This document shows positions 52,691-61,815 of a DNA stretch of 64,000 nt, piece after piece. This DNA comes from Lysobacterales bacterium. GTDB taxonomy: Bacteria; Pseudomonadota; Gammaproteobacteria; Xanthomonadales; Xanthomonadaceae. Below the pieces are notes generated by a model. That model made no database searches and was not told the origin of the DNA. It saw nothing but the letters and a program-made list of their open reading frames with translations. Positions within the stretch are counted from its first letter, which is position 1; every line of letters begins with the position of its first letter. The DNA lies in NCBI GenBank assembly GCA_014946745.1, contig JADCRD010000001.1:682001-746000 (forward strand), in the 5' to 3' direction. Position numbers and translations under genes: made by a program.

Positions 52691-53967
52691 CCGAAGCCAC
52701 CTCCCGCGCCCAGCGCCTGGCCGCCCAGGCCCGCGCCGCCCGCGCCGCACAGCCTGCGCTCACTCGCCTTGATGGCGCGGCACGGGCGGCACTGCTGCTC
52801 GACATCGCACAGCGGCTGCACGACCAGCGCGCGCCGCTGATCGAAGCCAATGCGCGTGATCTCGAAGCGGGTGCCGCGGCGGGGCTTGGTCCTGCGCTGC
52901 TCGATCGGCTGCGCCTGGATGGCCCGCGTCTCGACGGGCTGGCCGACGACGTACGCACCGTGGCCGCTCTGCCCGATCCGCTGGCCGAGGAGTTCGACCA
53001 GCGCGAACTGCCGAACGGCCTGCACCTTGTCCGTCGGCGCGTGCCGATCGGTGTGGTGGGAGTGATCTACGAGGCCCGGCCCAATGTCACCATCGACATC
53101 GCGGCGGCGGCACTCAAGTCCGGCAACGCCGTGGTGCTGCGCGGCGGCCGCGAGGCGCGGCAAAGCAATCTCGCCCTGGTCACCCTCCTGCACGCGGCCC
53201 TGCGCGATGCGGGCCTGCCCGAGGCGCTCGTCAGCTTCCTGGATGCGCCGGAGCGCGAGGCGGTGTCCGAGCTGCTGCAGCTGGCCGACTGTATCGATGT
53301 GATGGTGCCGCGCGGCGGCCAGGGCCTGGTCGACCTGTGCCGGCGCGAGAGCCGCATCCCGCTGATCGCGGGCGGTGTCGGCGTAGTCCACATCTACGTC
53401 GACGCCAGTGCCGATCTTGCGCGCGCGCTCGACCTGATCGAGAACGCCAAGGTGCAGCGTCCGGCCGTGTGCAATGCCCTGGATACCCTGCTCGTGCAGA
53501 CGGGCGCTGCCGAGCGTCTGCTGCCGGCGCTGGCCCAGCGGCTGTCGGCCTTCGGCGTGGTCTTCCATGCCGAAGGTGAAGCCGCCAGCCTGCTCGCAGC
53601 CGGCGGCGCCCGCGTCGAGCCCCTGGCGTCCGGAGATTTCGATCGCGAGTGGATGGGCCTTGTGCTGGGCCTGCGCCTGGTCGACGACGTCGACGCCGCG
53701 ATCGCGCACATCGCCGAGCACGGCAGCGGCCACTCCGAGGCCATCCTCAGCGAGAATCCGCACGCTGTGTCGCGCTTTCTGAATGCGGTTGATGCCTCGG
53801 CGGTGTACCACAACGCCAGCACGCGCTTCACCGACGGCGGCCAGTTCGGCATGGGCGTCGAAGTGGCGGTGGCGACAGGCCGGCTGGCGCCGCGTGGCCC
53901 GGTGGGGCCGGCCGAGCTGACCAGCTGGAAGTGGATCGGTCGCGGCGACTATCTGGCGCGCGGCTAG
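52687..53967 (+). CDS. proA: Gamma-glutamyl phosphate reductase
   Basis: The protein has 426 residues. VVGVIYEARPNVTIDIAAAA then LKSGNAVVLRGGREARQSN is the NADP-binding part; the catalytic Cys lies in KVQRPAVCNALDTLLV near residue 262, and ASTRFTDGGQFGMGVEVAVA closes the domain (here NASTRFTDGGQFGMG). It reduces glutamyl-5-phosphate to glutamate semialdehyde. It is the second gene of proBA. Its stop codon TAG lies inside a perfect 12-bp hairpin at the edge of a MITE-like element. Confidence 0.97.
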   Translation: MTEATSRAQRLAAQARAARAAQPALTRLDGAARAALLLDIAQRLHDQRAPLIEANARDLEAGAAAGLGPALLDRLRLDGPRLDGLADDVRTVAALPDPLAEEFDQRELPNGLHLVRRRVPIGVVGVIYEARPNVTIDIAAAALKSGNAVVLRGGREARQSNLALVTLLHAALRDAGLPEALVSFLDAPEREAVSELLQLADCIDVMVPRGGQGLVDLCRRESRIPLIAGGVGVVHIYVDASADLARALDLIENAKVQRPAVCNALDTLLVQTGAAERLLPALAQRLSAFGVVFHAEGEAASLLAAGGARVEPLASGDFDREWMGLVLGLRLVDDVDAAIAHIAEHGSGHSEAILSENPHAVSRFLNAVDASAVYHNASTRFTDGGQFGMGVEVAVATGRLAPRGPVGPAELTSWKWIGRGDYLARG

Positions 53968-53995
53968 CAGGCTGTTGAAAAAGAGCCTGCTAGCC
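53962..53995 (+). other. Hairpin containing the proA stop codon
   Basis: GGCTAGCAGGCT (53962-53973) and AGCCTGCTAGCC (53984-53995) pair perfectly around GTTGAAAAAG. The TAG stop lies in the 5' arm. Confidence 0.6.
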
Positions 53996-54120
53996 CGGCC
54001 AGGGATGGCCGGGACGACGAAGCAAGCGCGTAAGCGATTGCTTTGTCGTGAGGCGGTACGGACCTGCGCCGGACCGCCGACTTGAAACACTCCCCGGAAG
54101 GGAGTTTTTCAACAAGCTGC
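53967..54120. mobile_element. MITE-like element at the proA stop codon
   Basis: The 154-bp segment is bounded by 16-bp terminal inverted repeats, GCAGGCTGTTGAAAAA and (reverse complement of the right end) GCAGCTTGTTGAAAAA, matching at 14 positions. Inside are hairpins CCCGGCCA-ggga-TGGCCGGG, a 16-bp imperfect pair around 54014-54049, and GGCGGTACGG facing CCGGACCGCC at 54052-54078. No open frame is credible. It is non-autonomous by appearance; a transposase would act in trans. Confidence 0.65.
54089..54109 (+). terminator. Intrinsic terminator of proBA within the MITE-like element
   Basis: ACTCCCC-ggaa-GGGAGT followed by TTTTC, at the right end of the element and partly inside its terminal repeat. 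Confidence 0.7.
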
Positions 54121-54517
54121 CAGACGCCTGCGCGGTGGCAGCCATCGAGGAGAAGGCGTGAGGCACGGGAGCGGCGGTTCGACGTTTCGTCGGCCTGTGG
54201 TGGCGCTGCAGGCGAGGCATCGGCGAAAGCTCCGGGCCGCGCAGGCGCGCAGGCCACCCGATGGCCTGCTGGCGAGCTGCCTCATCGGGGGCATGGCCGA
54301 CCTCCAGCGGGTCTGCTCCCTTTCGCGTCGGCCGGGCATGCGTGATCCTGGGGTACGCGTGCGTGCCAGCCATAGGCATGCTTTCCGCTGCGGTTCGGGT
54401 CGACCCGGGCGGCTGCGGACCCTGCCCGGCCGCGATGACGGCAGGCCGGCACATGGCTTGCTTTAGCCTGGCCAGCCCCACGCTCCAGAGGCTCCACGCC
54501 TGGACCTTCGTACGCAC
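54121..54517. other. 397-bp gap between the MITE-like element and the first GGDEF gene
   Basis: Should contain the promoter of the TPR-GGDEF pair, but no confident -35/-10 was found. No c-di-GMP riboswitch core (GEMM-type) was recognised. Several short open frames were judged non-coding. Confidence 0.5.
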
Positions 54518-56590
54518 GTGCTGTCCCGCGGCCTGCTCTGCCTGCTGCTGAGTGCGGCCGGTGGCTGGCCGTCCTGCGTGCAAGCGCAGCCAGCCGCCAC
54601 GGGCGTTCCGTCGGCCTCAAGCCCCGCGCCCGCGCCGAACCCCGCATCGGTCTTGAGCGCGCACGAGGCCGAGATTCTGCAGCAGTCGCTGGAGATCGAA
54701 GACCGTGACTGGATGCGGCCTGCCGAGGCGGCTGAGAAGCTCGGCGGCCTGCTGCAGGCGCTGGATGAGGGCTCTCCTCTGCGCCGCGAACTGCTGGGTA
54801 TGCAGGGGCGGATGTACGCCAACGCCGACATGAAGGACGCCGCTGAAGCGGTGGCCGCAGCCCTCGAAGATCGCCAGCGCGCGCGCGCGGATGGCAGCGA
54901 TCTGGTCGCGGCGATGGTCCGCCTGCGGGTCAAGCTGATGGAGGGCGACGGCACGGTGCAGATCGCCGAACTGCGGGCGATGGCTGCGCGCGTCGACACC
55001 GAACTCGGCGCGCGCGAACGGATGCGCTTCTGGTTCAACCTGGCATCCGGCCTCGGCAGCCATGCCGAGTTCGGCGAGGCCGTCGAGGCCTTCCAGACCG
55101 CCAGCGACCTTGCCGATGCACTGGGCCGGCCCGGCTGGCGCTCGACCATCCGCTCCGCCTACGCGAGCGTGCTCTCGCAGCTCGGCCAGCATGATCGGGC
55201 GGTGGCGATGGCGCGTGATGCCCTGGAACTGGCCAAGGAGCTCGGCGATGACACCCTGCTGAGTGAGGCCTACACGACGCTGGGCGTGGTGCTGGACTCT
55301 TCCGGCGATTCCGAAGGTCTGCTGCAATCGATGCAGTCGGCCATCCATCACGCGCGCCAGGCGGGCGACCAGACGGGGCTGTCGGTGCTGCTCGGCAACG
55401 TTGCTCACTATCACTTGGTGAACTTCGAGTACGCCGAGGCCGAGCGGTTCTCGCTTGAGGCGCTGGCGATCGCGGAAGCCTCCGAGGACCCGAACGGTCG
55501 CACGCTTGCGCTGGTCAACCTGGGGCTCGCCCGCATCGGCCTCGGGCAGATCGAGGAAGGCAAGGCGCTGGTGGCGCAGAGCATCGAGTACGAACGCCTG
55601 CAGGGCTTGCGCAACGAGCTCGCCCTCACCTACGCCGAGCTCGGCGCCGCCCTCGAGCGCGCTGGCGATCTGCCTGCCGCGATCGAGGCCCTGCATTCGG
55701 CGCGTGAGCTGCAGGATGCGATCTTCCGCGAAGACCAGCAGCGCGAGGTGCTCGCGCTGCAGGAGAAAGTGGAAGCCAAGCGCCGCGAGAAAGCGATCGA
55801 ACAGCTCGAGGCCGAGAACGCCCGCAAGGCGGCGGAGTTCGAGCGCAATCGGCTGCAGCAGTGGGTGTGGATTCTGCTGGTTCTGCTGTTGGCTCTGGCC
55901 CTGCTGCTGATGGTGGTGGGCCTGCGCCGCCTGCGTGCCAGCAATCTCCACCTGGCTGGCATCAACGCCCAGCTGCGCATGCAAAGCGAGCGCGACCCGC
56001 TGACCGGTCTCGCCAACCGCCGGCACGTGCAGGCGGTGGTCCAGCATGCCGAGGGCCAGCGGGCCTACACCGGCACCCTCATGCTCATCGACCTCGATCA
56101 CTTCAAGCTGATCAACGACCGCTACGGTCATGCCGTGGGCGACGCCGTGCTGGTGGAAACCGCGCGTCGCTTGCGCAGCATCTGCCGGGGTCAGGATCTG
56201 GCAGCGCGCTGGGGCGGCGAAGAGTTTCTGCTTGCGGTCGACTGGCTGTCGCCTGCGGATGCGGCCCATCTCGCAGAGCGCCTGCTCGCCGAGCTGTCGC
56301 GCCCCATCCTCATCGATGGCCTGCGGATCGCGGTCAGCGCATCGGTCGGCTACGCCGCCCTGCCGCTGCCGCCAGCGGCTCTGAGCCTGCCCTTCGAGCA
56401 GGCGCTGCGCCTGATCGATGCGGCTCTGTATCTCGCCAAGCTGCGTGGACGGCATCGCGCATGCGGTGTCATCTGGGTTCGCGAGGGGGCCGCCGCCAAC
56501 TTCGAAGCAGTCATCGCCGACGTGGAGCACGCGGAGGCCCTGGGGCGGATCGGCCTGCAGGTGGTGGTGGGCGCGGAGCCCCTGCCATGA
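54518..56590 (+). CDS. Exported-TPR sensor diguanylate cyclase
   Basis: The protein has 690 residues. GTG 54518 gives a signal peptide (SRGLLCLLLSAAGGWPSCVQ then AQ). Residues 45-420 are a TPR array (EAYTTLGVVLDSSGDSEGLL, VNLGLARIGLGQIEEGKALV, LTYAELGAALERAGDLPAAI) that should sit in the periplasm. A coiled coil (EKVEAKRREKAIEQLEAENA) leads to a single membrane helix WVWILLVLLLALALLLMVVG near 448-467. The GGDEF domain has RDPLTGLANRRH, LIDLDHFKLINDRYGHAVGD and the active loop GGEEF at 566-570. The inhibitory I-site RGQD at 557-560 is intact. It makes c-di-GMP from GTP. It overlaps the next gene (ATGA). Confidence 0.92.
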   Translation: MLSRGLLCLLLSAAGGWPSCVQAQPAATGVPSASSPAPAPNPASVLSAHEAEILQQSLEIEDRDWMRPAEAAEKLGGLLQALDEGSPLRRELLGMQGRMYANADMKDAAEAVAAALEDRQRARADGSDLVAAMVRLRVKLMEGDGTVQIAELRAMAARVDTELGARERMRFWFNLASGLGSHAEFGEAVEAFQTASDLADALGRPGWRSTIRSAYASVLSQLGQHDRAVAMARDALELAKELGDDTLLSEAYTTLGVVLDSSGDSEGLLQSMQSAIHHARQAGDQTGLSVLLGNVAHYHLVNFEYAEAERFSLEALAIAEASEDPNGRTLALVNLGLARIGLGQIEEGKALVAQSIEYERLQGLRNELALTYAELGAALERAGDLPAAIEALHSARELQDAIFREDQQREVLALQEKVEAKRREKAIEQLEAENARKAAEFERNRLQQWVWILLVLLLALALLLMVVGLRRLRASNLHLAGINAQLRMQSERDPLTGLANRRHVQAVVQHAEGQRAYTGTLMLIDLDHFKLINDRYGHAVGDAVLVETARRLRSICRGQDLAARWGGEEFLLAVDWLSPADAAHLAERLLAELSRPILIDGLRIAVSASVGYAALPLPPAALSLPFEQALRLIDAALYLAKLRGRHRACGVIWVREGAAANFEAVIADVEHAEALGRIGLQVVVGAEPLP

Positions 56591-58809
56591 AGCGCCGACA
56601 CGGGGTCGTGGCGGTCGTGGGCTGGGCACCTTGGGGGTGCAGGGCGTGCTGCACGCTGCTGCTGGGCCTGTTGGCGCTGGCGCAAGCGCCGGCGCAAGCG
56701 CGGCAGACCCTCGCTGCAGACGCGCCTGCGCCGGATGCGCGAGCCCTCGCCGCAATCGGCTTCAACTCGGCTGACCCTGAACTGCCCGCTGCGCGCGTCG
56801 ATGCGGCCGTGCGTCTGGCGGCGGAAGACCCAAATCGGGCACGCGCTGCGCTGGCCGCGCTCGGCGCCGGCTGGTCGATCGGAGACGCGACCGCAGATCC
56901 GCGCGCGCGCCTCCTGTGGCGGGCAGAGCTGCAGGTGCGGGTCGAGGCGCGCGATACCGAGGGCTTGGCGCAGGCGCTGGCGGCAGCCACCGCCGAAGGC
57001 GCTCCGATCGATGTCACAGCGCCCGCGGCGGCGGCCGATCTCGCGCTCATGCAGGCCCAGCTGGCGGAGCTGCAGAACCGTCCCACCGAGGCCGCCGAGC
57101 GCGCCCGCGCGGCCTTGGCGTTCTTCCGCGCGGCCTGTCCGCTGCCGGCGGCGCTGCGGCCCGAGTCCGTGCTCGAAGAGGCGCCGCAGGCGCGCGCACG
57201 CCGCCCGGGTCTGGAGGGGTTTCCGGAATGCGATTACCGCGCCGTCTGGCAGGCAGAACGGCTGCTGGAACGCCAGGCCCTGGTCGATGGCGTGCTGGCG
57301 CAGGCGCGCGCGATGGCGCAGGGGCGGCTGGCGCTCGCGCTCGCCGCCGGCGACCGCTATCGATCCGCGCAGACGTGGTCGCTGCTGGGATTTCTCGCCT
57401 CCAAGGCAGGTGAGTCCGAGGCCGAGGTCCAGCGGCTGCTGCGCGAGGCGAGACGTGCGGCCGAGCAGGTTGGCGACCCTGAGCTGCGCATCCGCACCCT
57501 GGTCAACGAGGCCGTGGTGGCCATCGATGCCGGTGATGCCCGCACCTCCACCACACGCCTGCGCAGCGCGCTGGCCCTCGCGCGCGCGGCGGACCTCAAG
57601 CGTCCGCAGGTGATGCTGCTCAACAACCTCGCTGACTCGCAGCTGCGGCTGCGTCAGCCCCGGCAGGCGCTGCGCACGGTGCTGGAGGCGCTGCCGCTGG
57701 CCGAACAGCTCAAGGAGCGAAGGGTGCTGTTCGCGCTCCGCAGCAACGCTGGGCTCGCCTACATCGGCCTGGGCCAGATCGAGGCTGGCAGAGCGCAGAT
57801 GGCTCTTGCAGAAGCGCTGCTGGGAGACCAGGGCCATGATGGCCAGCGCGTCGACATGCTGCGCGAGTTCGGCGAAGCGCTGGCCGCGGCCGGCGACGCC
57901 CGCGGAGCGCTTGAGCTGTACCACCGGGAGCGCACGCTGTCGGCGCGAATCCGCCAGGACAACCTCGATGCCGCTCTGCGCGAGATCCAGTCCAGCTTCG
58001 ATGCCGAGGTGCGTCAGCGCGACATGGCCCTGCTTGAAGATCAGCTGGCGACGCGCAACGAAGAGATCGCCAGCCAGGATCTGATCCTGCGCATCTGGCT
58101 TCTGCTGCTGGCTTTGCTTGCCGTGCTGCTGCTGCTGGGGGGGCTGCTGTACGCGCGCCTGCGCGAGCGCGAGCGGCTACTCAGCGAACGCCGCGAGCGC
58201 CTGCGCCGCGAAAGCGAACAGGACACCCTGACCGGTCTCGGCAACCGGCGAGCCTTTGAGCTTCGCATGCAGGCCCTTGGCTCGGAGCCCGCCGCCAGCG
58301 GCGCGCTGCTTCTGCTCGACATCGATCACTTCAAGCGCATCAATGACCGCTGGGGCCATGCCTCGGGCGATGCGGTGCTGATCGAAGTGGCACGCCGCAT
58401 CCAGGCCTGCCTGCGCCGCGAGGATCTGGTCGTCCGCTGGGGCGGCGAGGAATTCCTGCTCCACGTCTCCGGCATGCGCAGCGAGCAGGCCTTGGGGCTG
58501 GGACGACGCATCCTGGAGCGCATCGCCGCCGAGCCGATCGAGCTGCCCAACGGCAGTCTGCGCGTCACGGCCTCCATGGGCCTGTGCCTGGATCACTTGC
58601 CCAGCAGTCGGGACGCACTCCGCTGGGAGGAGCGTCTGCGACTTGCCGATCTGGCCCTGTACGCAGCCAAGAGTCGTGGACGCAGCCGTGCGGTGGCGGT
58701 GGTCGACTGCAGCGGCGAGGCGGATGCGCTGCGCGCCCCGGAGATCGATTTCGAAGCCGCCGAGCGCAGCGGCCTGCTGCGGACGCAGAGCGCGGTGGTG
58801 GCGGCCTGA
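56587..58809 (+). CDS. Second exported-TPR sensor diguanylate cyclase
   Basis: The protein has 740 residues from ATG 56587. The N-terminus MKRRHGVVAVVGWAPWGCRA then CCTLLLGLLALAQAPAQA fits a signal peptide. TPR-like helices run from about 150 to 460 (RYRSAQTWSLLGFLASKAGE, VMLLNNLADSQLRLRQPRQA, SNAGLAYIGLGQIEAGRAQM). A coiled segment leads to the membrane helix ILRIWLLLLALLAVLLLLGG near 500-520. GGDEF motifs are QDTLTGLGNRRAF, LLDIDHFKRINDRWGHASGD and GGEEF at 619-623, with I-site RRED at 610-613. It is a diverged duplicate of the preceding gene; the GQIE-containing repeat is alike in both. It probably senses a different periplasmic signal. Confidence 0.92.
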   Translation: MKRRHGVVAVVGWAPWGCRACCTLLLGLLALAQAPAQARQTLAADAPAPDARALAAIGFNSADPELPAARVDAAVRLAAEDPNRARAALAALGAGWSIGDATADPRARLLWRAELQVRVEARDTEGLAQALAAATAEGAPIDVTAPAAAADLALMQAQLAELQNRPTEAAERARAALAFFRAACPLPAALRPESVLEEAPQARARRPGLEGFPECDYRAVWQAERLLERQALVDGVLAQARAMAQGRLALALAAGDRYRSAQTWSLLGFLASKAGESEAEVQRLLREARRAAEQVGDPELRIRTLVNEAVVAIDAGDARTSTTRLRSALALARAADLKRPQVMLLNNLADSQLRLRQPRQALRTVLEALPLAEQLKERRVLFALRSNAGLAYIGLGQIEAGRAQMALAEALLGDQGHDGQRVDMLREFGEALAAAGDARGALELYHRERTLSARIRQDNLDAALREIQSSFDAEVRQRDMALLEDQLATRNEEIASQDLILRIWLLLLALLAVLLLLGGLLYARLRERERLLSERRERLRRESEQDTLTGLGNRRAFELRMQALGSEPAASGALLLLDIDHFKRINDRWGHASGDAVLIEVARRIQACLRREDLVVRWGGEEFLLHVSGMRSEQALGLGRRILERIAAEPIELPNGSLRVTASMGLCLDHLPSSRDALRWEERLRLADLALYAAKSRGRSRAVAVVDCSGEADALRAPEIDFEAAERSGLLRTQSAVVAA

Positions 58810-58872
58810 GAGCCGGCCGCAGCGGTACCGGCCCGCTGCCGCAGGCGACCCGCGTTTTCGCAGCAGGTCAGA

Positions 58873-59009
58873 GCAAGGCTGAAGAATTGAGCGATGCGGC
58901 GCGCCAAGGGGGCGCGCTCGCGGATCGAGCACCTCAGCGTTTGATCCGGCGGAAGCGGAGCCGGACCTGCGCCGGACTCGCGACCACGGATCAGGTCCAC
59001 GATGGACGT
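58873..59009 (-). repeat. Copy D of the ~138-bp structured repeat (reverse orientation)
   Basis: Read on the minus strand: GTCCATCGTGGACCTGATCC, GGTCGCGAGTCCGG facing CCGGCTCCGC, CCGGATCAAACGCTGAGGTG, CTCGATCCGCGAGCGCG, GGCGCGCCGC and GAATTCTTCAGCC-like end at 58873. Its core frame reads DLIRGRESG. It lies between two convergent GGDEF genes, 13 bases from the stop of the third one. Confidence 0.65.
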
Positions 59010-59022
59010 GATCCGTACCGAC

Positions 59023-59850
59023 TCAGTCGAGCGCGACGGTCTCGCCGCGTCGTTCGGGCTGTCGAGCCGGGGCGCCAGGTGGATCGGACTCGACCCGGTT
59101 GCGGCCGCCTGACTTGGCGGCGTACAGCGCGCGATCGGCGCGGGCCAGCAGGGCGGGCTCATCGCGATCCAGGCTGGCCTCGAAGCTGGCGACGCCGACG
59201 CTGACGCGGATCCGCGACTCGGCCTCGACGGCTCGGCGCAGGCGCTCGGCAAGGCCGACAGCCTCGGCGAGCCCGCTCGGCGTGATCACGGCGAACTCTT
59301 CGCCGCCGTAGCGCGCGACCACGGTGTCGCTGCGCACCGCGCGCTGCAGCAGCAGGCCCAGCTGGCGCAGCACCTCGTCACCGGCCAGATGGCCCTCGTG
59401 GTCGTTGACCCGCTTGAAGTGGTCCACGTCGATCAGCAGCACCGACAGCCGTCGTCCGGTCAGCAGCGAGCGCTCGAAGCCCTCGCGGAGCAGGCGGTCG
59501 AAATGCCGACGGTTGGAGACGCCGGTCAGGGCATCGGTATCGGCGAGATCGCGCAGGGTGCGGTTGGCGCTGAGCAGATCAGCGGTGCGTCGGGCGACCA
59601 CCTGGTCGAGCTCTTGCTGCCGCTGCGCTGCCAGGTTGACCTGCTGTCGACGATGGGCCCGCCGCTGAGCGAACAGGGCCAGTGCGCCCAGCGCGGCAGC
59701 GCTGGCGAAACCCGCCCAGAAACCCGCGCCGAAGCTGGCGCCCGCAGACGCGTCCAGCGCGGCGACGGCGGCCCAGCAGCCGCTGGGGGCGAGGGCCAGT
59801 GGGAACGTGCAGCCATGCAGTCCGATGATGGACGGGCGGTACAGCCTCAT
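59023..59850 (-). CDS. Membrane-anchored GGDEF diguanylate cyclase
   Basis: The protein has 275 residues. A hydrophobic N-terminal part spans about 12-60 (GCTFPLALAPSGCWAAVAAL, GAGFWAGFASAAALGALALF) with one or two membrane helices and no large sensor domain. A short coiled coil (QQELDQVVARRTADLLSANR) leads to the GGDEF domain: TDALTGVSNRRHF, LLIDVDHFKRVNDHEGHLAG and GGEEF at 182-186. The I-site position reads RSDT instead of RxxD, so product inhibition may be lost. It is convergent with the tandem TPR cyclases. Confidence 0.9.
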   Translation of the reverse strand: MRLYRPSIIGLHGCTFPLALAPSGCWAAVAALDASAGASFGAGFWAGFASAAALGALALFAQRRAHRRQQVNLAAQRQQELDQVVARRTADLLSANRTLRDLADTDALTGVSNRRHFDRLLREGFERSLLTGRRLSVLLIDVDHFKRVNDHEGHLAGDEVLRQLGLLLQRAVRSDTVVARYGGEEFAVITPSGLAEAVGLAERLRRAVEAESRIRVSVGVASFEASLDRDEPALLARADRALYAAKSGGRNRVESDPPGAPARQPERRGETVALD

Positions 59851-60008
59851 GCGTGTCGGTACTCAGGGGCCTTGGCGGCACGTGAGCGGCGATGCTACGA
59901 CGCTGGCCGCGGCTTGACCATGCATTGGCCTGTGCACGAAGCGCAGCCGCGACCAGCGGTGTGCAAGGGCCGCCTCCGCAGGGGCAGGGCAGAGCGCTTC
60001 GGTCGGCG

Positions 60009-60662
60009 TCAGTGGCGGCCGGCCAGGGTGTCCAGCAGCTGACCCTGCTCGGGCGGCGCGCTGGCGGCTCGCACCGGTGCGAAGCTGAGGCGATGCGCGG
60101 GGCAAGGCCCCAGGCGTCGCAGAGCCTCGAAATGCGCGGGCACCGGATAGCCCTTGTGCGCGCCAAAGCCATAGCCCGGGAACTCCGCGTCGAGCGCGCG
60201 CAGCACCCGGTCGCGGCTGACCTTGGCGAGGATCGAGGCCGCCCCGATCGCCGGGTCGCGGGCATCGCCCTTGATCCAGGCTTCGGCCGGGCAGGGCAGG
60301 GCCGGCGGGATGGCGTTGCCGTCGATGCGCGCCAGCGTCGGCGGCATCGGCAGGCCGCAGACCGCTCGGCGCATGCCCTCCAGCGTGGCGCGAAAGATGT
60401 TCAGCGCATCGATCTCGGCCGGTTCGATCTGCACGATCTTCCACGCGGCAGCGCATTCGACGATGCGATCGAACAGCGCTTCGCGACGCTTCTCGCTGAG
60501 CTGCTTGGAATCGCCCAAGCCTTCGATCGGGCGCGCGGGATCCAGCATCACGGCGGCCACCACCAGTGGACCCGCCAGCGGGCCGCGGCCGGCTTCATCG
60601 ACGCCGGCAATGCCCGGCGTGCGCGCGCTGCAGGGGGCCTCGCTGGCGAGTTCAGCGCGCAT
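60009..60662 (-). CDS. rnhB: Ribonuclease HII
   Basis: The protein has 217 residues. [20 protein letters not shown] holds the first catalytic Asp-Glu pair. [31 protein letters not shown] and [20 protein letters not shown] then [18 protein letters not shown] are hallmark segments. It removes ribonucleotides misincorporated in DNA. It overlaps lpxB by 11 bases, the standard lpxD-fabZ-lpxA-lpxB-rnhB order. dnaE, which often follows, lies 9 kb away instead. Confidence 0.96.
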   Translation of the reverse strand: MRAELASEAPCSARTPGIAGVDEAGRGPLAGPLVVAAVMLDPARPIEGLGDSKQLSEKRREALFDRIVECAAAWKIVQIEPAEIDALNIFRATLEGMRRAVCGLPMPPTLARIDGNAIPPALPCPAEAWIKGDARDPAIGAASILAKVSRDRVLRALDAEFPGYGFGAHKGYPVPAHFEALRRLGPCPAHRLSFAPVRAASAPPEQGQLLDTLAGRH

Positions 60663-61815
60663 CGAGCAGTTCGGCGATCGCCGCCGCTGCGCTGGCGCTG
60701 GCGCCTTGCCTCAGCGCGCTGTGGATGCGCGCAAACTCGACCGTCTGGGCCGCTGCGGCTGCAGGCGCGTCGAGCAGCGGCGCCAGTGCGGCCGCCAGAA
60801 CCTCCGGTCGGCAGTCCGCCTGCATGCACTCCGGCACGAGGGCGCGGCCGGCCAGGGCATTCGGCAGGCTGAAGTGGCTGACCTTGAGCAGGCCCAAGCG
60901 ATGCACGATCCAGTGCGTCAGCGCGCTGATGCGGTAGCCCACCACCATCGGCGTGCCGGCCAGCAGGGCCTCCAGCGCGGCCGTGCCCGAGGCCAGCAGC
61001 ACGGCGTCGGCGGCGCGCAGGGCGAGCGCGGACTGGCCGTCGAGCAGGTGGATGCGCGGTGCCTCGGCAGCCTTCGCAAGCTGCGCTTCGAAGGCCGCAC
61101 GACAGGCTGCGTTCGCCATCGGCGCAAGAATCTGCAGCTGCGGTCGCTGTGCTTGCAGGCGCGCTGCCGCGGCGAGGAAGTCGGCGCCGATGCGGCCGAT
61201 CTCACCGAGCCGGCTGCCGGGCAGCACGGCCAGCACGTTCGCGTGGGCCTCGATGCCGAGTTCGGCGCGTGCCGCCGCCCGGTCGTTCGGCAGCGGGTAC
61301 TGCTCGGCCAGCGGATGGCCGATGAAGCGCGCGTCCACGCCGTACTCGGCATAGATCGGCGGCTCCATCGGAAACAGGCAGAGCACGCGGTCGGCCGATT
61401 GGCCGATCTTGGCTGCGCGCTCGCGGCGCCAGGCCCAGACCGAGGGGCTGACGTAGTGGACGGTGCGCAGGCCCGCCTGCTTCAGGCGGCGCTCAAGGCC
61501 GAGGTTGAAGTCGGGTGCATCGATGCCGATGAAGACATCCGGCCGAAGCTGCAGCAGGCGCTGGCGCAGCTGCCCGCGCAGCTTGAGCAGGCGCGGCAGG
61601 TGGCGCAGCACTTCCGCGAGGCCCATCACCGCGAGCTCGCTGCAGTCCCACCAGGCCTCGAAGCCTTCGGCTCGCATCTGTGGGCCGCCGACGCCCACAA
61701 ATCGGGCCTGCGGATAGCGCTCGCGCAGGGCGCGGATCAGGTCGGCGCCGAGCAGATCGCCCGAGGCCTCGCCCGCCACCAGCGCGATGACCGGGCCGGG
61801 CGATGCTGCGTCCAT
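60652..61815 (-). CDS. lpxB: Lipid-A-disaccharide synthase
   Basis: The protein has 387 residues. [20 protein letters not shown] is the GT19 N-terminal signature; [40 protein letters not shown] and [20 protein letters not shown] are further hallmarks. It joins UDP-2,3-diacylglucosamine and lipid X at the membrane face in lipid A synthesis. The start overlaps the lpxA stop by one base and the end overlaps rnhB. Confidence 0.96.
   Translation of the reverse strand: MDAASPGPVIALVAGEASGDLLGADLIRALRERYPQARFVGVGGPQMRAEGFEAWWDCSELAVMGLAEVLRHLPRLLKLRGQLRQRLLQLRPDVFIGIDAPDFNLGLERRLKQAGLRTVHYVSPSVWAWRRERAAKIGQSADRVLCLFPMEPPIYAEYGVDARFIGHPLAEQYPLPNDRAAARAELGIEAHANVLAVLPGSRLGEIGRIGADFLAAAARLQAQRPQLQILAPMANAACRAAFEAQLAKAAEAPRIHLLDGQSALALRAADAVLLASGTAALEALLAGTPMVVGYRISALTHWIVHRLGLLKVSHFSLPNALAGRALVPECMQADCRPEVLAAALAPLLDAPAAAAAQTVEFARIHSALRQGASASAAAAIAELLDAR

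Noticed and set aside
54121-54517. c-di-GMP (GEMM) riboswitch ahead of the GGDEF operon
   Set aside because: Looked for the conserved GCAAA/GCCUCCGG-type core and tetraloop pair; not found.
54261-54551. 96-codon plus-strand frame before the first GGDEF gene
   Set aside because: Cys/Arg/Ala-rich, overlaps the GGDEF start region in another frame, and no homologous pattern recognised.
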